Source: Combretum micranthum (Eukaryota; Streptophyta; Magnoliopsida; Myrtales; Combretaceae). From it: a stretch of DNA of 64,000 nt. A program made the translations under genes and the position numbers. Shown piece after piece: positions 1-12,018 of this stretch. Positions within the stretch are counted from its first letter, which is position 1; each line of letters starts with the position of its first letter. Location: positions 124,001 through 188,000 of the forward strand of contig JAMXBD010000208.1 of assembly GCA_024138025.1 (NCBI GenBank), read 5' to 3'. The notes under the pieces were generated by a model. It did not search any database, had not been told where the DNA came from, and saw only the letters and a program-made list of their open reading frames with translations.

Positions 1-1759
1 AGAAAATTTGGCATTTGGATTTACCAAATTCCATGCTCAATTTAATTTTTAGTACACTTACAATTTTTAGTCAATAAATATTTGTCACATCATATTTCTT
101 AAGATTATAAAAATAATAAACCTGGTAAGAAAAAGTTTGATTGCGAATGAAATTATAGCCTAGTGACATCTCTTCTAATCTCTCAAATGAGAGATACCAA
201 TTTCAAATCTATCTTCTTGTTATAATGGTAAAAAAAAAAAAAGACTTTTGGTATAAAAATCGATAAGTAAAAGTTTGACAACTTCAAATTTTTTACATAA
301 ATTCAAAACCTAAGTAGTGCCTTTCATATTAACCCTATTTTTTTATCCAGATTTATGTAGAATGCAATATTTATATAATCAAAATTATTATATCTAAACT
401 TTTATAAGGATGTTCAAGCATGGGTCTTAATCTACTTTAGGTAGATACTGCCGTGTAGAAGTGAAAAATCCAAGTAAATTTTCTATTTGTTATATATGCT
501 AGTAACGTTTCGTTTTTCCCTCCTTGGGGGTATGTTGAGTCAATTCATACTTGGCACACAGAACCCTTTTTTATTTTAAGTTTGATTTTCTTTTATTAAT
601 CAATAAGACCCCAAAATATAAAGATTTAATCTCTCAATTTAGATATAAAATGACCATCTTGATTTTCTAATTAATCCAGCGTGACGTCATGCGTTTAAAA
701 TCTAATCTAATGATTCACATTTTGCCCTAAAATAAAGTTAATAACATTAAATTCTATTTTCCTCCCTTTCATACCTATTTAATTATTTATACGATAAGGT
801 CTTTTACATGTCGATTGCTTAGGTTGAGGAATCTTAAATTGTTTTGTGATCTTTTTATTATTTTGGTTTCATTTTTTTTATTGTTTTTAATAAAACTAAA
901 TATTAATAAAAAATATATATTTTTATTTATAAACAAATCAAATAAATAAAATATTAATATAAAATAAACATAATATAAATATTGATACAGATGAAAAACC
1001 ATCTGAAATTGCTTGGAAGCTTAAAAAAGAAAAATCGTGAATACTCTTAATTGTTCCGTGCACGCCATCATGACTATTTTTAGTTCCTATATCTTCTAAC
1101 TAGGCTGGTGCCGGCAAATGATGACGGATTCTAGGTTTGCAGCATTGCCGACACATAATAAGAAACCGGTCTAATGATATATCACGGTATCAGAGTAAAT
1201 GAATAAATGTCTCATTTGATATGTAGATTTTTTTTCAATTTATATAATTAAATAATTAAAATTTAAAAATATTAATATACTATCTATAAACTTCTAAAAT
1301 AATTAATTATAAAAATAATAAAATTCATATAGCTAATTATAAAATTTAGTAAAAATCATATTACTTATAAAAGTGAGTAAAGTTTAGATACCAAGTTTAT
1401 ACATTTAAATTTTAAGAAGCTATCAATTATCTTGTGGTCTAGTAACAATTGGATGTGCGAAATTTTAATCATCTTCCTTCAAATAATTTATTGTAAAAAT
1501 AGATATAGTTTAACCACCTATTATAAAAAACTTGTGTAATTTTTTATTTTTATATTTCGTTATCCTCATTAGTTAAGTAAGAAGGAAATGTTCAATTTTT
1601 GAAAACACTAAGGTCTCTGCAATTTTTTAAATTTTTTAAATATGGTCCGTATAACTTATTATTACCATTATTTTTTATTTTTACAAAGTCAAAATGCAAA
1701 ACAGAAGCAATATATTTATCTTATCTCATGAGAAGACTAAACCCATGATGATGATGGTG
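1..1759. other. AT-rich intergenic sequence, no gene
   Basis: I see no coding region, RNA gene or recognisable element here. The stretch is AT-rich with A and T runs, and the open frames in it are short and of low complexity. It is the left flank of the copia insertion, and the five bases CCTAA at 1760-1764 are the left target-site duplication. Confidence 0.6.
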
Positions 1760-1764
1760 CCTAA

Positions 1765-1973
1765 TGATAAGAATAAAATAACAAACCAAATCACTTAGCT
1801 CCTATTTGTGTGTAAAGTAGTTGTTACATCTCCATCCTTTATGTAAATTAGATATATTAGTTACAACTGTCCTACGTTTGTGGATATACTCAGTGTATAT
1901 ATTACTGTTAACATTCAATGGAATAACACAGAAAATCTTTCTCAAACTATTCTCATCTCTTAAACTCTCTACA
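1765..1973 (+). repeat. 5' LTR of the copia element
   Basis: The sequence begins TGATAAG and ends CTCTACA, immediately followed by TGGTATCAGAGC. It matches 6240-6447 almost perfectly. I see one substitution in TTTGTGTG versus TTTCTGTG, one missing C near 1890, and CTACA versus CTTCA at the end. It contains the presumed promoter and the transcript ends. Confidence 0.95.
1896..1902 (+). promoter_or_regulatory. Candidate TATA box in copia LTR
   Basis: TATATAT lies about 75 bp before the LTR end, a reasonable place for a U3 core promoter in so short an LTR. The same motif is kept in the 3' LTR. The assignment rests on motif and position only. Confidence 0.35.
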
Positions 1974-1985
1974 TGGTATCAGAGC
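1974..1985 (+). other. Primer-binding site (initiator tRNA-Met)
   Basis: TGGTATCAGAGC directly abuts the 5' LTR end. It is the standard complement of the 3' end of plant initiator tRNA-Met used to prime minus-strand synthesis in copia elements. Confidence 0.93.
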
Positions 1986-2045
1986 TTGTTATTGCTCCTA
2001 CGGCCTTCTGATTCTTGCTCCCTGACAATCTTCTATTTTTCTGAT

Positions 2046-3010
2046 ATGGCAAACGACGAAAATCCAATTATCATTCAAAACATACAAGAGCCCACAAACC
2101 CTCTGACAATGATTACAATCCACAACTCCATCAAACTTTCCTCTACTAACTATCTCTCTTGGAAAACCCAACTGGAAGCCATTCTGATTGGATACGACCT
2201 GCAGAAGTTTATTGATGGATCTCATCCTCCTCCCCCAGCAACTATCACAAACAATGACACTGTTACAACTAATCCAGCATTTCAAACATGGCTAAGGCAG
2301 GATAAACTTCTTTTTGGAGCCCTTGTCGGTACCCTTTCACCCAATATTGTACCACTTGTCACTCAATCAAAAACATCTCAAGAAGCATGGCAGACCTTGC
2401 AAATACGTATGCTCGACCCTCTCGTGGACATATAAAGCAACTCAAGGACAATCTGAAAAACATTACCAAAGGTCAGAACTCCATCACCGACTACATGCAA
2501 TCTATCAAAACACGTGCAGATGAACTTGCAGCACTTGGTAAACCTCTTGATCCAGAAGATCTGATTGAAAAGTCTTGGAAGGACTTGATGAAACCTATCA
2601 ATCTGTCATAGATGCGGTAAATAGTCGTGACACGATCATTTCCTTTGATGAATTACACGAGAAGCTCATCAACAAAGAATTGTCCTTGCAAAATGTTTCA
2701 AACCCCACAGTCTTACGCATCAGCACATCTCTCAAATATGCGCTCAACAAGTCTTCTGTCCGCAATCGTCCTTGGTCTGTCAACAGCTCATCTAACACTG
2801 CTGCATCACACTCGACCAGATCTATGCACACTCGTGGTTCATTTAATCCTGATACATCTCACTCTATCAGATCGATAGCCACTCGGGAAAATCGCTCAAC
2901 TCGCCCATTTCTCGGCAAATGTCAATGGTGTCGTACACAGGGTCATGTTGTTTCACAATGCCCATTATTTCGCCAACAACATCCGTATGCACAGCCACCA
3001 CCGCGAGCAT
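2046..3010 (+). pseudogene. copia gag (capsid/nucleocapsid), frameshifted
   Basis: The first ATG after the leader, at 2046, opens a copia-type Gag. The early segment around 2120-2210 has the conserved layout of an N-terminal Gag domain (UBN2/Retrotran_gag type), including NYLSWKTQ. The nucleocapsid zinc knuckle is at 2920-2961, spaced C-x2-C-x4-H-x4-C (CQWC...GH...C). The reading frame is lost near 2398 and again near 2570, each consistent with one missing base in a short homopolymer, and again between about 2970 and 3040 where Gag runs into protease. No nonsense substitution was seen. Gag would form the cytoplasmic virus-like particle that packages the element RNA. Confidence 0.88.
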
Positions 3011-4620
3011 TACACAAACTTCATCTCACAGCACTCCTCCTTGGCAAGCACATGCCCATGTTGCTAACTCAATTTCTCATGGTGACCCATGGCTACTTGA
3101 TAGCGGCGCCTCACATCATGTCACCACCGATCTCAACAATCTGGCTCTTCACAATCATTATGATGGTACTGACGAGATTATGATTGGCGATGGTTCAGGC
3201 CTACCCATTACCCATACTGGTTCAGCATCTCTCTCCACTTCCTCTCACTCTTTTACCCTCTCTAATGTTCTTTGTGTTCCCACCATGAAACGAAATCTGA
3301 TTTCAATTTCTCAATTTTGCAAATCAAATAATACATCTATTGAATTCTTACCATCTTCTTTTCATGTAAAGGATCTGAGCACGGGGGCAATCCTTCTAAA
3401 GGGTCAAACTAAGGGTGGTGTTTATGAATGGCCAACAACCCCATCACCGTCACCGTCATCATCGCTACTTGCTTTCTCCAGTGTCAAGACCACCTTACCC
3501 ACGTGGCATCACAGACTTGGCCATCCATCTTTGTCAATCTTCAAGACCATTTCATCTCTAGTTAATTTAGATGTCTCTAGTTCTTCAACTCTTAATTTTT
3601 CTTGTAATTCTTGTTTCTGCAATAAAAGTCACAAGTTGCCTTTTTCTTCTTCTACACTCTCTACCTCTTCACCGCTTGAGATTGTGTTCACTGATGTTTG
3701 GACTTCGCCAGTTCAGTCTATTGATAACTTCAAATATTACATTATCTTTGTTGATCATTATACGAAATATATCTGGCTGTATCCGCTTAAACGCAAATCT
3801 GATGTAAGAGAGTATTTATCAGTTACAAGGCTCTTGTGGAAAATTCTTCAAATGTTCACTTAAAACACTTTATTCTGACAATGGAGGGGAGTATCAAGCT
3901 TTATCATCACTCTTAATGGTCAATGGCATTTCTCATCTAACCTCTCCACCTCATACACCAGAACACAATGGGTACTCAGAACGACGTCATCGACATATTG
4001 TCGAAACTGGTCTCTCCCTGCTATCTCATGCTTCTATGCCTCTCACATATTGGTCATTTGCTTTCACTACTGCGTCTACCTTATCAACCGACTTCCTACA
4101 CCCACCCTTGACAACAAGTCCCCATTCTTCAAACTCTTTGGTGCTATTCCCAACTATGATAAACTTCGCAGCTTTGGTTGTCTCTGTTATCCATGGCTTC
4201 GTCCTTACAGACATCACAAACTTGAGTCTCGATCTTCTCCATGTGTCTTTGTTGGTTACTCCTCCACCCAAAGCGCCTATCTTTGTCTTCACACCTCTAC
4301 ACAACGTCTGTATATCTCTCGACATGTCCGTTTTGTTGAATCAGTTTTTCCTTTTCACATGTCTTCTCCTTCACTTACGCGTGTCTCTCCCTCCACTGTG
4401 TCTGAATGGTGCTCCATTACACTACCCATTTATGGTCGACCCAGCCTTGCCACTCCTATCACGCCTACATACAGAACTTCCCAACAACCTATGGTTACTC
4501 GGCCCTCTCCCTCGTCTACAATCTCTCCCCCACACTATAACCATGAACCTCCATCAACTACTGCTGTCAACAATTCATCTACCATACCCAATTCCCAATC
4601 CTCATCACCCAGAGTTATTA
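3011..4620 (+). pseudogene. copia pol, protease and integrase part, frameshifted
   Basis: The protease active site DSGASHHVT starts at 3099. The integrase zinc region follows, with HRLGHPS near 3510 and CNSC near 3600. The integrase catalytic triad can be placed: Asp in TDVW at 3693, Asp in YSDNGGEY at 3877, and Glu in the NGYSERR segment at 3979. The frame changes near 3826, near 3855 and near 4065, each again consistent with loss of one base from a run of two to five identical bases. Integrase inserts the cDNA; protease cuts Gag-Pol. The C-terminal part of integrase runs into a Ser/Thr/Pro-rich linker before RT. Confidence 0.88.
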
Positions 4621-6273
4621 TAACTCGATCTAAACACAATATACATAAACCGATCCAAAAGCTCAATCTTAATGCTGAACTTCATCCATGCACACTTGAA
4701 CCTACCACCGTCAATCAAGCCTTGAAGGACCCCAAGTGGCGTAAAGCCATGTCTGAGGAATTTGATGCTCTTATTCGTAATGGCACATGGGAACTTATTT
4801 CTCCTCATCCTAATCAAAACTTAGTAGGATGCAAGTGGATTTTTCGCACTAAATACTTGCCTGATGGTTCTGTTGACAGGTACAAAGCACGCTTAGTTGC
4901 TAAAGGCTTTCATCAAAGACCAGGAGTTGACTACACTGAAACCTTCAGCCCAGTTATCAAACCAACTACTGTGCGCCTTGTTCTCAGTCTTGCTGTTAGC
5001 AATGGTTGGTCCCTCCGTCAACTCGATGTTAATAATGCCTTTCTTCAAGGCACTCTTATTGAAGATGTATTTATGGCTCAACCTACAGGCTTTGTTGATC
5101 GAGATCATCCCCATCATGTCTGCAAACTCCGCAAAGCCATCTATGGTCTTAAACAGGCGCCTCGTGCTTGGTATCATGAACTACGGCAATTTCTTCTCAA
5201 TTATGGTTTCACCAATTCAGTGGCTGATACTTCACTATTCATATTCAACCATCACGGCACCATCATCTATCTCTTGGTATATGTTGATGACATTATTGTT
5301 ACTGGCAATGCTGATCACGATGTCCACAAGTTCATCAACCAACTTTCTGATCGGTTCTCTCTCAAAGATCTGGGAAAATTACACTACTTCCTTGGTGTTG
5401 AAGTCATCTCTCATACTACTGGTATCTTTCTCAGTCAGAGGAAATATATTGCTGATCTTCTTCACAAAACTCATATGACAGATGCTAAGCCTACATCAAC
5501 ACCTCTAGCTCTCACTCCTCCACTCACATTAAGTGCTGGTACATCCTTATCAGATCCTACTGAGTATCGAACTATTGTTGGGAGTCTCCAATATCTTTCT
5601 CTCACTCGTCCAGATATTGCTTACACGGTGAACAAACTTTCTCAATTTATGCATCGCCCTACCATTAATCACTGGAATGCTGTTAAACGTCTTCTTCGGT
5701 ATCTTTGTGGCACCTTAGATCATGGTATTACACTTCATCGTATTTCGCCTACAACTCTACATGCCTTCTCTGATGCAGACTGGGCTGGCAACAAGGACGA
5801 CTACACCTCCACAAGTGCTTATATTGTTTATCTTGGTCACAATCCCATCTCTTGGAGCTCTAAGAAACAACGGACAGTTGCTCGTTCCTCCACCGAAGCT
5901 GAGTATCGCTCAGTCGCTGCTACGGCTGCAGAAATCCGTTGGATCTGCTCTCTCCTAACAGAACTTGGTCTCACTCTTCCTCATCAACCAGTGATTTACT
6001 GTGATAATTGGTGCCACCAACCTTTGCTCCAACCCAGTCTTTCACTCGCGCATGAAACATGTTGCACTTGACTATCACTTCATACGCGAACAAGTTCAAA
6101 ATGGCTCCCTTCGTGTCTCACATGTCTCCTCATCTGATCAACTTGCTGATGCCCTCACGAAACCTCTGTCTCGCTCTCAGTTCCACTCCCTTACAGCCAA
6201 GATAGGACTTACTCCACCGCCGTCCATCTTGCGGGGGCATGATAAGAATAAAATAACAAACCAAATCACTTAG
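4621..6273 (+). pseudogene. copia pol, reverse transcriptase and RNase H part
   Basis: One frame is open from about 4050 to 6071 and covers the complete RT. Landmarks are KWIFRTKY near 4830, RLVAKGF near 4890, DVNNAFL near 5026 and the catalytic YVDD at 5280-5291, which is intact. RNase H follows, with SDADWAG near 5770 and SSTEAEYRS near 5890. A small deletion near 6008, in the CDN motif of RNase H, shifts the frame. The downstream frame continues through ADALTKPLS and stops at 6273, 34 bases inside the 3' LTR. Apart from that deletion, the RT and RNase H motifs I checked are present. Confidence 0.92.
6231..6239 (+). other. Polypurine tract of copia element
   Basis: GCGGGGGCA lies directly before the 3' LTR. 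A G-rich tract here is the usual primer for plus-strand cDNA synthesis. Confidence 0.8.
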
Positions 6274-6447
6274 CTCCTATTTCTGTGTAAAGTAGTTGTT
6301 ACATCTCCATCCTTTATGTAAATTAGATATATTAGTTACAACTGTCCTACGTTTGTGGATATACTAGTGTATATATTACTGTTAACATTCAATGGAATAA
6401 CACAGAAAATCTTTCTCAAACTATTCTCATCTCTTAAACTCTCTTCA
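6240..6447 (+). repeat. 3' LTR of the copia element
   Basis: This is the direct copy of 1765-1973. It starts TGATAAG, ends CTCTTCA and is followed by the right target-site duplication CCTAA at 6448-6452. Confidence 0.95.
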
Positions 6448-6452
6448 CCTAA

Positions 6453-7145
6453 TGCAAATTGGATTTTTCAAAGTTGAAAATCCATCAAACAGACTATGTT
6501 GGGCTGGGAAATTACTGATGCAAAAGCCATTGAGCCCAATATAAGAATTTCTTTCTCCTTAGTCCTTCAAATAACGCAGCCTGAAATCACAAAATAACTT
6601 CAATCGTACCAACCGTCAACTATATATTTATATTACCAAAAATAAATATCCAAAAATATTATTAGGGTTACTAAAATTTTTTTTTTCTATTTTTTTAATG
6701 TCTTCATAATAGGACATTACTATTATTAGTTTTTTTTTTTCATTTATTCATGTACTCTATAAAATTTCCAAAACTTTTCTAAATCTAATCCAATGCTACA
6801 ATGTATTAAAAAAATAAAATAAAATCATGAAGCTCATTCTAAACTCTATCGGAGTATAAGCGATAATATACTCACTTTTTTTTATGCTCGTTTTGATGGG
6901 AAAGACAAAAAAAAGGACAAGCCACACCTAATAAAAAAGGCTAAGTATAAAGCACCTAATAAAGAGCTGTAACTAACACATCATTTGAATGTCAATTTCA
7001 ATCTCAACATCTCAATATCTTGATGAAGATCCAGTCATTGAAGATTCTTTTATGATAGCCCAAAAAAAAAAAAAAAAAAACTGTGAGTCATGTTTCTTAG
7101 CTTTGGCGCTCCAATCATTTTGAAGACAGTATGTGTGTGTGTATT
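6453..7145. other. AT-rich spacer, no gene
   Basis: No gene or recognised repeat is visible. It contains several long A or T runs, the longest an A run at about 7062-7080, and begins with the right flank of the copia insertion. Confidence 0.55.
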
Positions 7146-7880
7146 TTCTAGGGAAAATATCGAATCTCATACTCAAACTTTGGCAAAAACATCAATTACG
7201 CATCTAAACTTGAAAGAATTCAACTTAATACCTAATTAAACTTTTTGTGTCTATACTTGCTACTTCATTTAACAAATAGGAACTCCATAGATGACATGAA
7301 ATTTAACCCTATCCCTAGACAATACGTGGACAAGAAGACATAATAAAAAAAATGGAGAGAGAGAGAAGAAAGAAAGAGAGTGAGAAAGAAAAACCAGAAA
7401 GAAAGAAAGAAGAAGAAGAAAGTTTAATGTCTCACCAATCCGAGTATTCGCAATTTTTTGGTGGAAATTGTGCGGACATGATAATTATATGGATGAAACT
7501 CACAAATGTAGAAGTGAATTGCTGAAAAAACTAAAAAACATAAAGTTTGAAATGTATAGAAAATATATACTTTGTATGAACCATGATTCAAATTTGTTAA
7601 AGGTAGGAAACTTCAACATAAGAGAAGATTTATGTGTGATTCTTCATAAAGAACATAAATATATGATCTTTTTCCTTTAAGAATCAATGAAGAGAGATTG
7701 GCACTTTCTCTCTCTAAACCACTGAAGAACTTAATAACTTCTCTCTAAAATTGTATTTATATAACACAAAATCAAAGCATGAATAGTGTAAATGAACTTA
7801 ATAAAGTATAAATATTATTCTTTGTATTTGACCTTGACTATTGACCTAAGTAACAAGGCCTAGCGAGTCCGATTCAATTA
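7146..7880. other. Unclassified stretch, possible transposon terminus
   Basis: The part at about 7150-7330 has the repetitive style (strings resembling 'acctaaact' and 'aaacttt', then an ACGTGGAC motif and GA-rich tracts) that is also seen in the MULE terminal repeat at 26389. I could not find a matching inverted end. An open frame of 70 codons at 7468-7680 encodes a Cys/Lys-rich peptide with a weak likeness to GRF-type zinc-finger fragments; I do not consider it a gene. Confidence 0.25.
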
Positions 7881-7895
7881 TCGAGATGATCAAAG

Positions 7896-8690
7896 TAGGG
7901 ATGTAACCTGTCGAGTTTTAGACGGATCATATAAACCAAAAACCCGACCCGCTACCCTATAAGGTCTACCAAACCCGACCTTATAACTCTATAGGGTTTT
8001 GATATTATATCCATACCCACCATACAAGGTTTGATCTAGTACCTCGAGCCTGACCCTATAACCCTAATTTTTTTTTTCAGCCTATTTTCAAATTCTAATA
8101 ATAAATTTAAGAAAAGTCAATGCTTCTAACACAAATTATCTATACATTAAAAAATGAAAAGATGCATTTGGAATTGATAAAAAATCTTGTAGACCACATT
8201 CGTTATACAACATTTAATCACATAAATATATTACTTTTGTCACCGTAAAATATCTTAAAAACATAATTAAATTAAATCTCCTGCTAGGACTAAAATATAA
8301 CAGACATCAAGTAATATTAATCTCCATAGCAAACATGACTAGAAAAAAATTTAATAAAAAGTTCTAAAATTTGTAACTAGTACAATAAACATAAAAGAAA
8401 AAAAAAATCCTTGGAATGTAGAAAATATGGTAGCTTCTTCGTGTCTTCTTTTGTCTTCTTATCCCTTTAGTAATTTTTATATTTATTTATTTATTTATTT
8501 TAAATTATAATATCAGGTTGTGGGTTATCCATCGAGTTAGTTATATAATCCAAACCTAACCTATAACCCTATAGGGTTTTTACTATAGATCCAAACATAA
8601 CCCTAAAACCCTACAGAGTTCAAACCTTCAGGTTTTTAACGGATCGTATTGGTCGGAAACCCTATAACGACTTACCTGGCTATATCCCTA
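7896..8690. mobile_element. hAT-like non-autonomous foldback element, degraded
   Basis: The ends are imperfect inverted repeats: TAGGGATGTAACC at the left, and TAGGGATATAGCC reading inward from the right. Both halves are filled with repeats of a CCCTATA / TATAGGG type motif. The flanks (TGATCAAAG and TGATTAAG) may be a decayed 8-bp duplication with an indel. Such ends and duplication length fit hAT-derived MITEs. There is no transposase. Confidence 0.55.
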
Positions 8691-8699
8691 TGATTAAGA

Positions 8700-9540
8700 G
8701 AGTTTTGACCTAGTAGGCTTAAAATAAGGCCTATTGGACTAACCTATCCATCATCCAATATTTTTCATTATAGCTTATGCACTAAAAGGGACTCATCTTA
8801 GACATCAATTATTAATGTGATCTAATGGATGACGTTAACGGATGACCAAGCTCTATAAATACCCCAAGTCCCCCTCATTTAAAGAAGAATAAATCAAATA
8901 AAACATCGATGTGCTGCTAAATTTCTATATCGAGAGATCAAATGCTTCTTCTTTGCTACTAGTGGGGTCTAACGCATGATAGCTCCTCCACCTATCACAA
9001 GTGTATTTGAAACATTGAGATTTCCTATTCCTCCTCCTTATTCCACTTCTTTCTTAATCATCCTAGATGTGTCATTATGTGTCACTCCTTATAGGTACGT
9101 CAATTGAATCCATACATCTATAAATAGTAATTAGTAACACATAGTAAATTAGAAAATTGGTCAATTCAAATTGAGATCGAGGTTTCATGTCTTTGTCTTC
9201 ACATTTTCTCCTACAAATTAAGAAAGCAATTCAAGATTTCTTTTAGCTTTCGACAAAGAGAGAAAGAGGTTCATGGGGCCAAATGAAATGGATTGCTATG
9301 TTGAAAAATATGGGTGTCATTAGCGTGTAGAATTCAAGAAGAGGAAACAAAGAATGCTTCACTGGATAAGTATGGAAACTGCATACTAAGAAAGTGCTTT
9401 AGACCCAGTTAGTACATTTAAAACAATGAAACCACTCATAACTGCATAAATGGCATAACAATATGGGATAATCTTCTATATTGCAGTATGTACTGTCCAT
9501 GGAATATTGGCTTCAATTATACTGCATGATTCAACCAAGA
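8700..9540. other. No recognisable gene
   Basis: The stretch is AT-rich without a supported reading frame. The part just before 9541 may include more of the LINE remnant that follows, but I could not show it. Confidence 0.4.
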
Positions 9541-9833
9541 AATGGAAAAATGGTTCTATTCTGGTCTTCTAATTGGTTAACTAATGGCCCTATGCAAAAC
9601 TTGTTGTACAAACTTTAAGTATTCAAGTCTCACATATCTCCATAGTTGACGTGTGGTTAGATATTAATAGTTAGCATAGAGAGCTAATAGAATATCCTTT
9701 TGACAACCATATTCGAAATTTAATTGGCTTAGTCTTCTTTGATTGACACACTCTAGACATGTGTGTTGTTAGTTGGAAACACGCAATGAATGGAACCTTT
9801 TCTTCCAAGTCAGCTTTTGAGGTTTTATGTTGT
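9541..9833 (+). pseudogene. LINE (non-LTR retrotransposon) remnant, C-terminal region
   Basis: The + frame from 9541 reads NGKMVLFWSSNWLTNGP, which fits the post-RT segment of plant L1-type LINE ORF2 (usual form: 'GNG..FW.DNWL..GP'). About 220 bases on, 9771-9830 reads SWKHAMNGTFSSKSAFEVL, which fits the segment before the zf-RVT domain. The rest of ORF2, the endonuclease and the RT are not seen. It is a dead fragment cut off at about 9833, where unrelated sequence begins. Confidence 0.65.
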
Positions 9834-10988
9834 TAGTCCCATAAGTTAAGTAACCAAGAGGGAGAGGTGAATTGGTTACGTTGAAAACTTTTTGCGAAAA
9901 CTAATTTATAACTTTATTTTAAAACAAGTTCTAAAACTTTTGTTTATAAAGTTTATTTGAAAACTCTTTATACACAACCTCTTGATATCTCTAACTTATG
10001 ATATGATCAAGTTTGATTAATTTAAATCTTCTTTTCTCAACAAGTTACTAAAGCAAATATTTTAAGTTATTTTACTTCAAATTTAATATTAGAGTTATAT
10101 GCAAAAATAACATAACAAATAAAAGAGAGAAAGAGAGAGAAGATTGATTGGCTATGTATAATGCTTTCGCCTTATTCGTCAGTCTACTCTTCTAGCTATA
10201 CCAGAAACCTAGTTGTCTTTACCAGTTTGTTTCAATAGATCTAGTCAAATCAATAGAGAAGTACAAAGTAGTATTGTGTTCGCCGCAATGTTAATAACCC
10301 ACACTGCCTATCTAGCTATAATCTAAGCTAATCTCACGGTCCTGCAGGTGGCCTTTGTCACTTCTCACACTATCTCAACAAATACAAAGAAATAGTACCT
10401 CAAATCTAGAGAAGAACAGTAAGAAAAATCATCGTGTTTTAGTATAAAGAAAATGAGCAAAGTAAAGCAGCAACTTCTAAAAATAAATTTGAGAGTGTTC
10501 GCGTGCTTCTTTTAAACGTTGGAAAACATAAATCGGTACTGGGCAGATCTCACAAAATTTGTAGATGTTAGGAGCTTTTTCTCAATTATAAGTCTCTTCT
10601 TCCCCCCACCCCCTCTCTCTTTGCAACAAGACGTCAATTTATAGATTAGAAAGGTAACTTCTTTCTTCATGTATATTTGGTAGGATATAATCTTTGTCCA
10701 TTGCTTCAAAGTTCTTCATGAATCTCCAACATATTTTATCTAAATTCCTCCTATAAAAGCTCTAAATAGTCACTGATAATATTTTTTTTGCTATGTCTTA
10801 AAGATTTCATCTTGAAACATGTCATGAGAAGCGAGATATTTGAGAGATACAATTTAAATTCTTTCCAAATAGTGATGATATCTTTCCATATATATGGGAT
10901 TCTTCAAGCTATCGATATCTTCGCTAATATAGCTTCAATATCTAGTCATTACTCATATTAAAACTTATGCACATCTTTTCATTAAAGT
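9834..10988. repeat. Unclassified repeat-like sequence
   Basis: This begins near a phrase resembling 'accaagagg..aggtgaattgg', which in my experience occurs at ends of plant LTR elements, and has no protein-coding similarity. It could be a solo LTR, but no matching LTR and no duplication were found. The right flank, AAGTC at 10989-10993, is the duplication of the gypsy element that follows. Confidence 0.25.
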
Positions 10989-11002
10989 AAGTCTAATAGG
11001 AT

Positions 11003-11232
11003 GGTCTGTTTGGATTGTCTGTTTTTCATCTGTATCTGTATCTTTTTTAAAATGATATGTGTAATATATATCCGATTTGCATCTAAATTTTATATATATT
11101 TGTTCTATTTGATCTTTTGATGAGAACTGTCAACTTTTTTTTATCTGTATCTATTTCTTGATAAATAATTTGTTAGAAAAAAGTTTGAAAAATTGTCTGT
11201 ATCTGCCGGAAAAAAGCCAAAACAAACAGACC
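11003..11232. mobile_element. Small TIR element (MITE) inside the gypsy 5' LTR
   Basis: The element is about 230 bp with terminal inverted repeats: GGTCTGTTTGGATTGTC at the left, and GGTCTGTTTGTTTTGGC reading inward from the right. Near both ends are repeats of 'ctgtatctg'. It sits nine bases into the 5' LTR, at a site that is uninterrupted in the 3' LTR (GGAGTCATGG). The termini recall PIF/Harbinger-type MITEs, but I could not define the duplication, so the superfamily is open. Confidence 0.6.
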
Positions 11233-11519
11233 CATGGTTCTTTTGGACCAATAACCAATAACTTGAGCTAAAGCTAAAGGCTTGATTAACTTAGCTCATC
11301 GATTCCTTATGGATGAGCCGAATGAAGATAGGATAGAGTATTTACAGAGATATTTGATAACTTTGACAATGAGCATGATGTAGTATATCTGGGTGTGGGG
11401 AAAAAACTCAACTTGAAGGGAATTTCATCGAAATTGCATATTACTCCCATGACAAATGTAGTGATTGAAGCGGATCGAGAAAATCAAGTTACAATGAAGA
11501 TCATACTTTATGTCACGAC

Positions 11520-11966
11520 TAGAGGTGCAAATAAGCTAAGCTTTTGTCGGTCTTGGCTCAGCTAGTTTATTTTCTAACGAACTCAAGTCAAGTCAAGTTT
11601 TTAATGAGTTTGGAATGTGTAAACTCAAGCCCGAGTTCATTAGGGATTTTTTAACTCGAGCTCGACATGTTGAGCTCATTTAGATATATAGGCCTAAGCT
11701 CGACTTATTTAACGTATATGATTGTATTTATAATATTCAATTAATATAAATAATTATATATTAAACAATCCCTTAATGGGGCTGTTTAGGAGTTTGGTTC
11801 ATTAACACTTAACAAGTCTATTCACGAGTCAGCTCGTGAGCTTGAAAACAAGCTCATGCCCGACTAAACAAGCCTAAGTTTGAGCTTAAGCTTGGCTTGT
11901 TTAGCTAAATAAACTTAGCCAAGCTCAAGTCACTCATGAGTAGAGTTCAGTGCGTTTGCAAACCTA
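11520..11966. mobile_element. hAT-type MITE (family A copy 1)
   Basis: The element is 447 bp with inverted ends TAGAGGTGCAAA and TTTGCAAACCTA. It is flanked by an 8-bp duplication with one mismatch, GTCACGAC (11512-11519) and GTCACGGC (11967-11974). The interior is rich in 'agctcgagc'-like motifs around an AT-rich core and encodes no protein. An 8-bp duplication with TAG..GTG-type ends points to the hAT superfamily. A related copy lies at 34778, inserted elsewhere in the other LTR, so both arrived after the gypsy element. Confidence 0.78.
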
Positions 11967-12018
11967 GTCACGGCCATGATCCAGCTAATGATTGTAATCA
12001 CCCTCTCTACGCTGGTTG

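Larger units (their letters stand above)
1765..6447 (+). mobile_element. Complete Ty1/copia LTR retrotransposon (Ale/Retrofit-like)
   Basis: The element is 4683 bp long, has short direct LTRs at both ends and is flanked by a perfect 5-bp duplication, CCTAA (1760-1764 and 6448-6452). The domain order gag, CCHC knuckle, protease, integrase, RT, RNase H is diagnostic of copia. A primer-binding site for initiator tRNA-Met follows the 5' LTR and a G-rich polypurine tract precedes the 3' LTR. The LTRs differ at only about three positions in 208, so the insertion looks recent. Small size, short LTRs and gag type suggest the Ale/Retrofit lineage, which is inferred and not tested by phylogeny. The coding region is broken by several small frameshifts. 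Confidence 0.95.

Noticed and set aside
7061..7080. Long A run that could mark a LINE or SINE tail
   Set aside because: No retroposon body or flanking duplication was found; A runs are frequent in this AT-rich DNA.
7468..7680. Possible GRF zinc-finger-like peptide
   Set aside because: Only a loose resemblance in Cys, Phe and Lys placement; too short and without supporting context.
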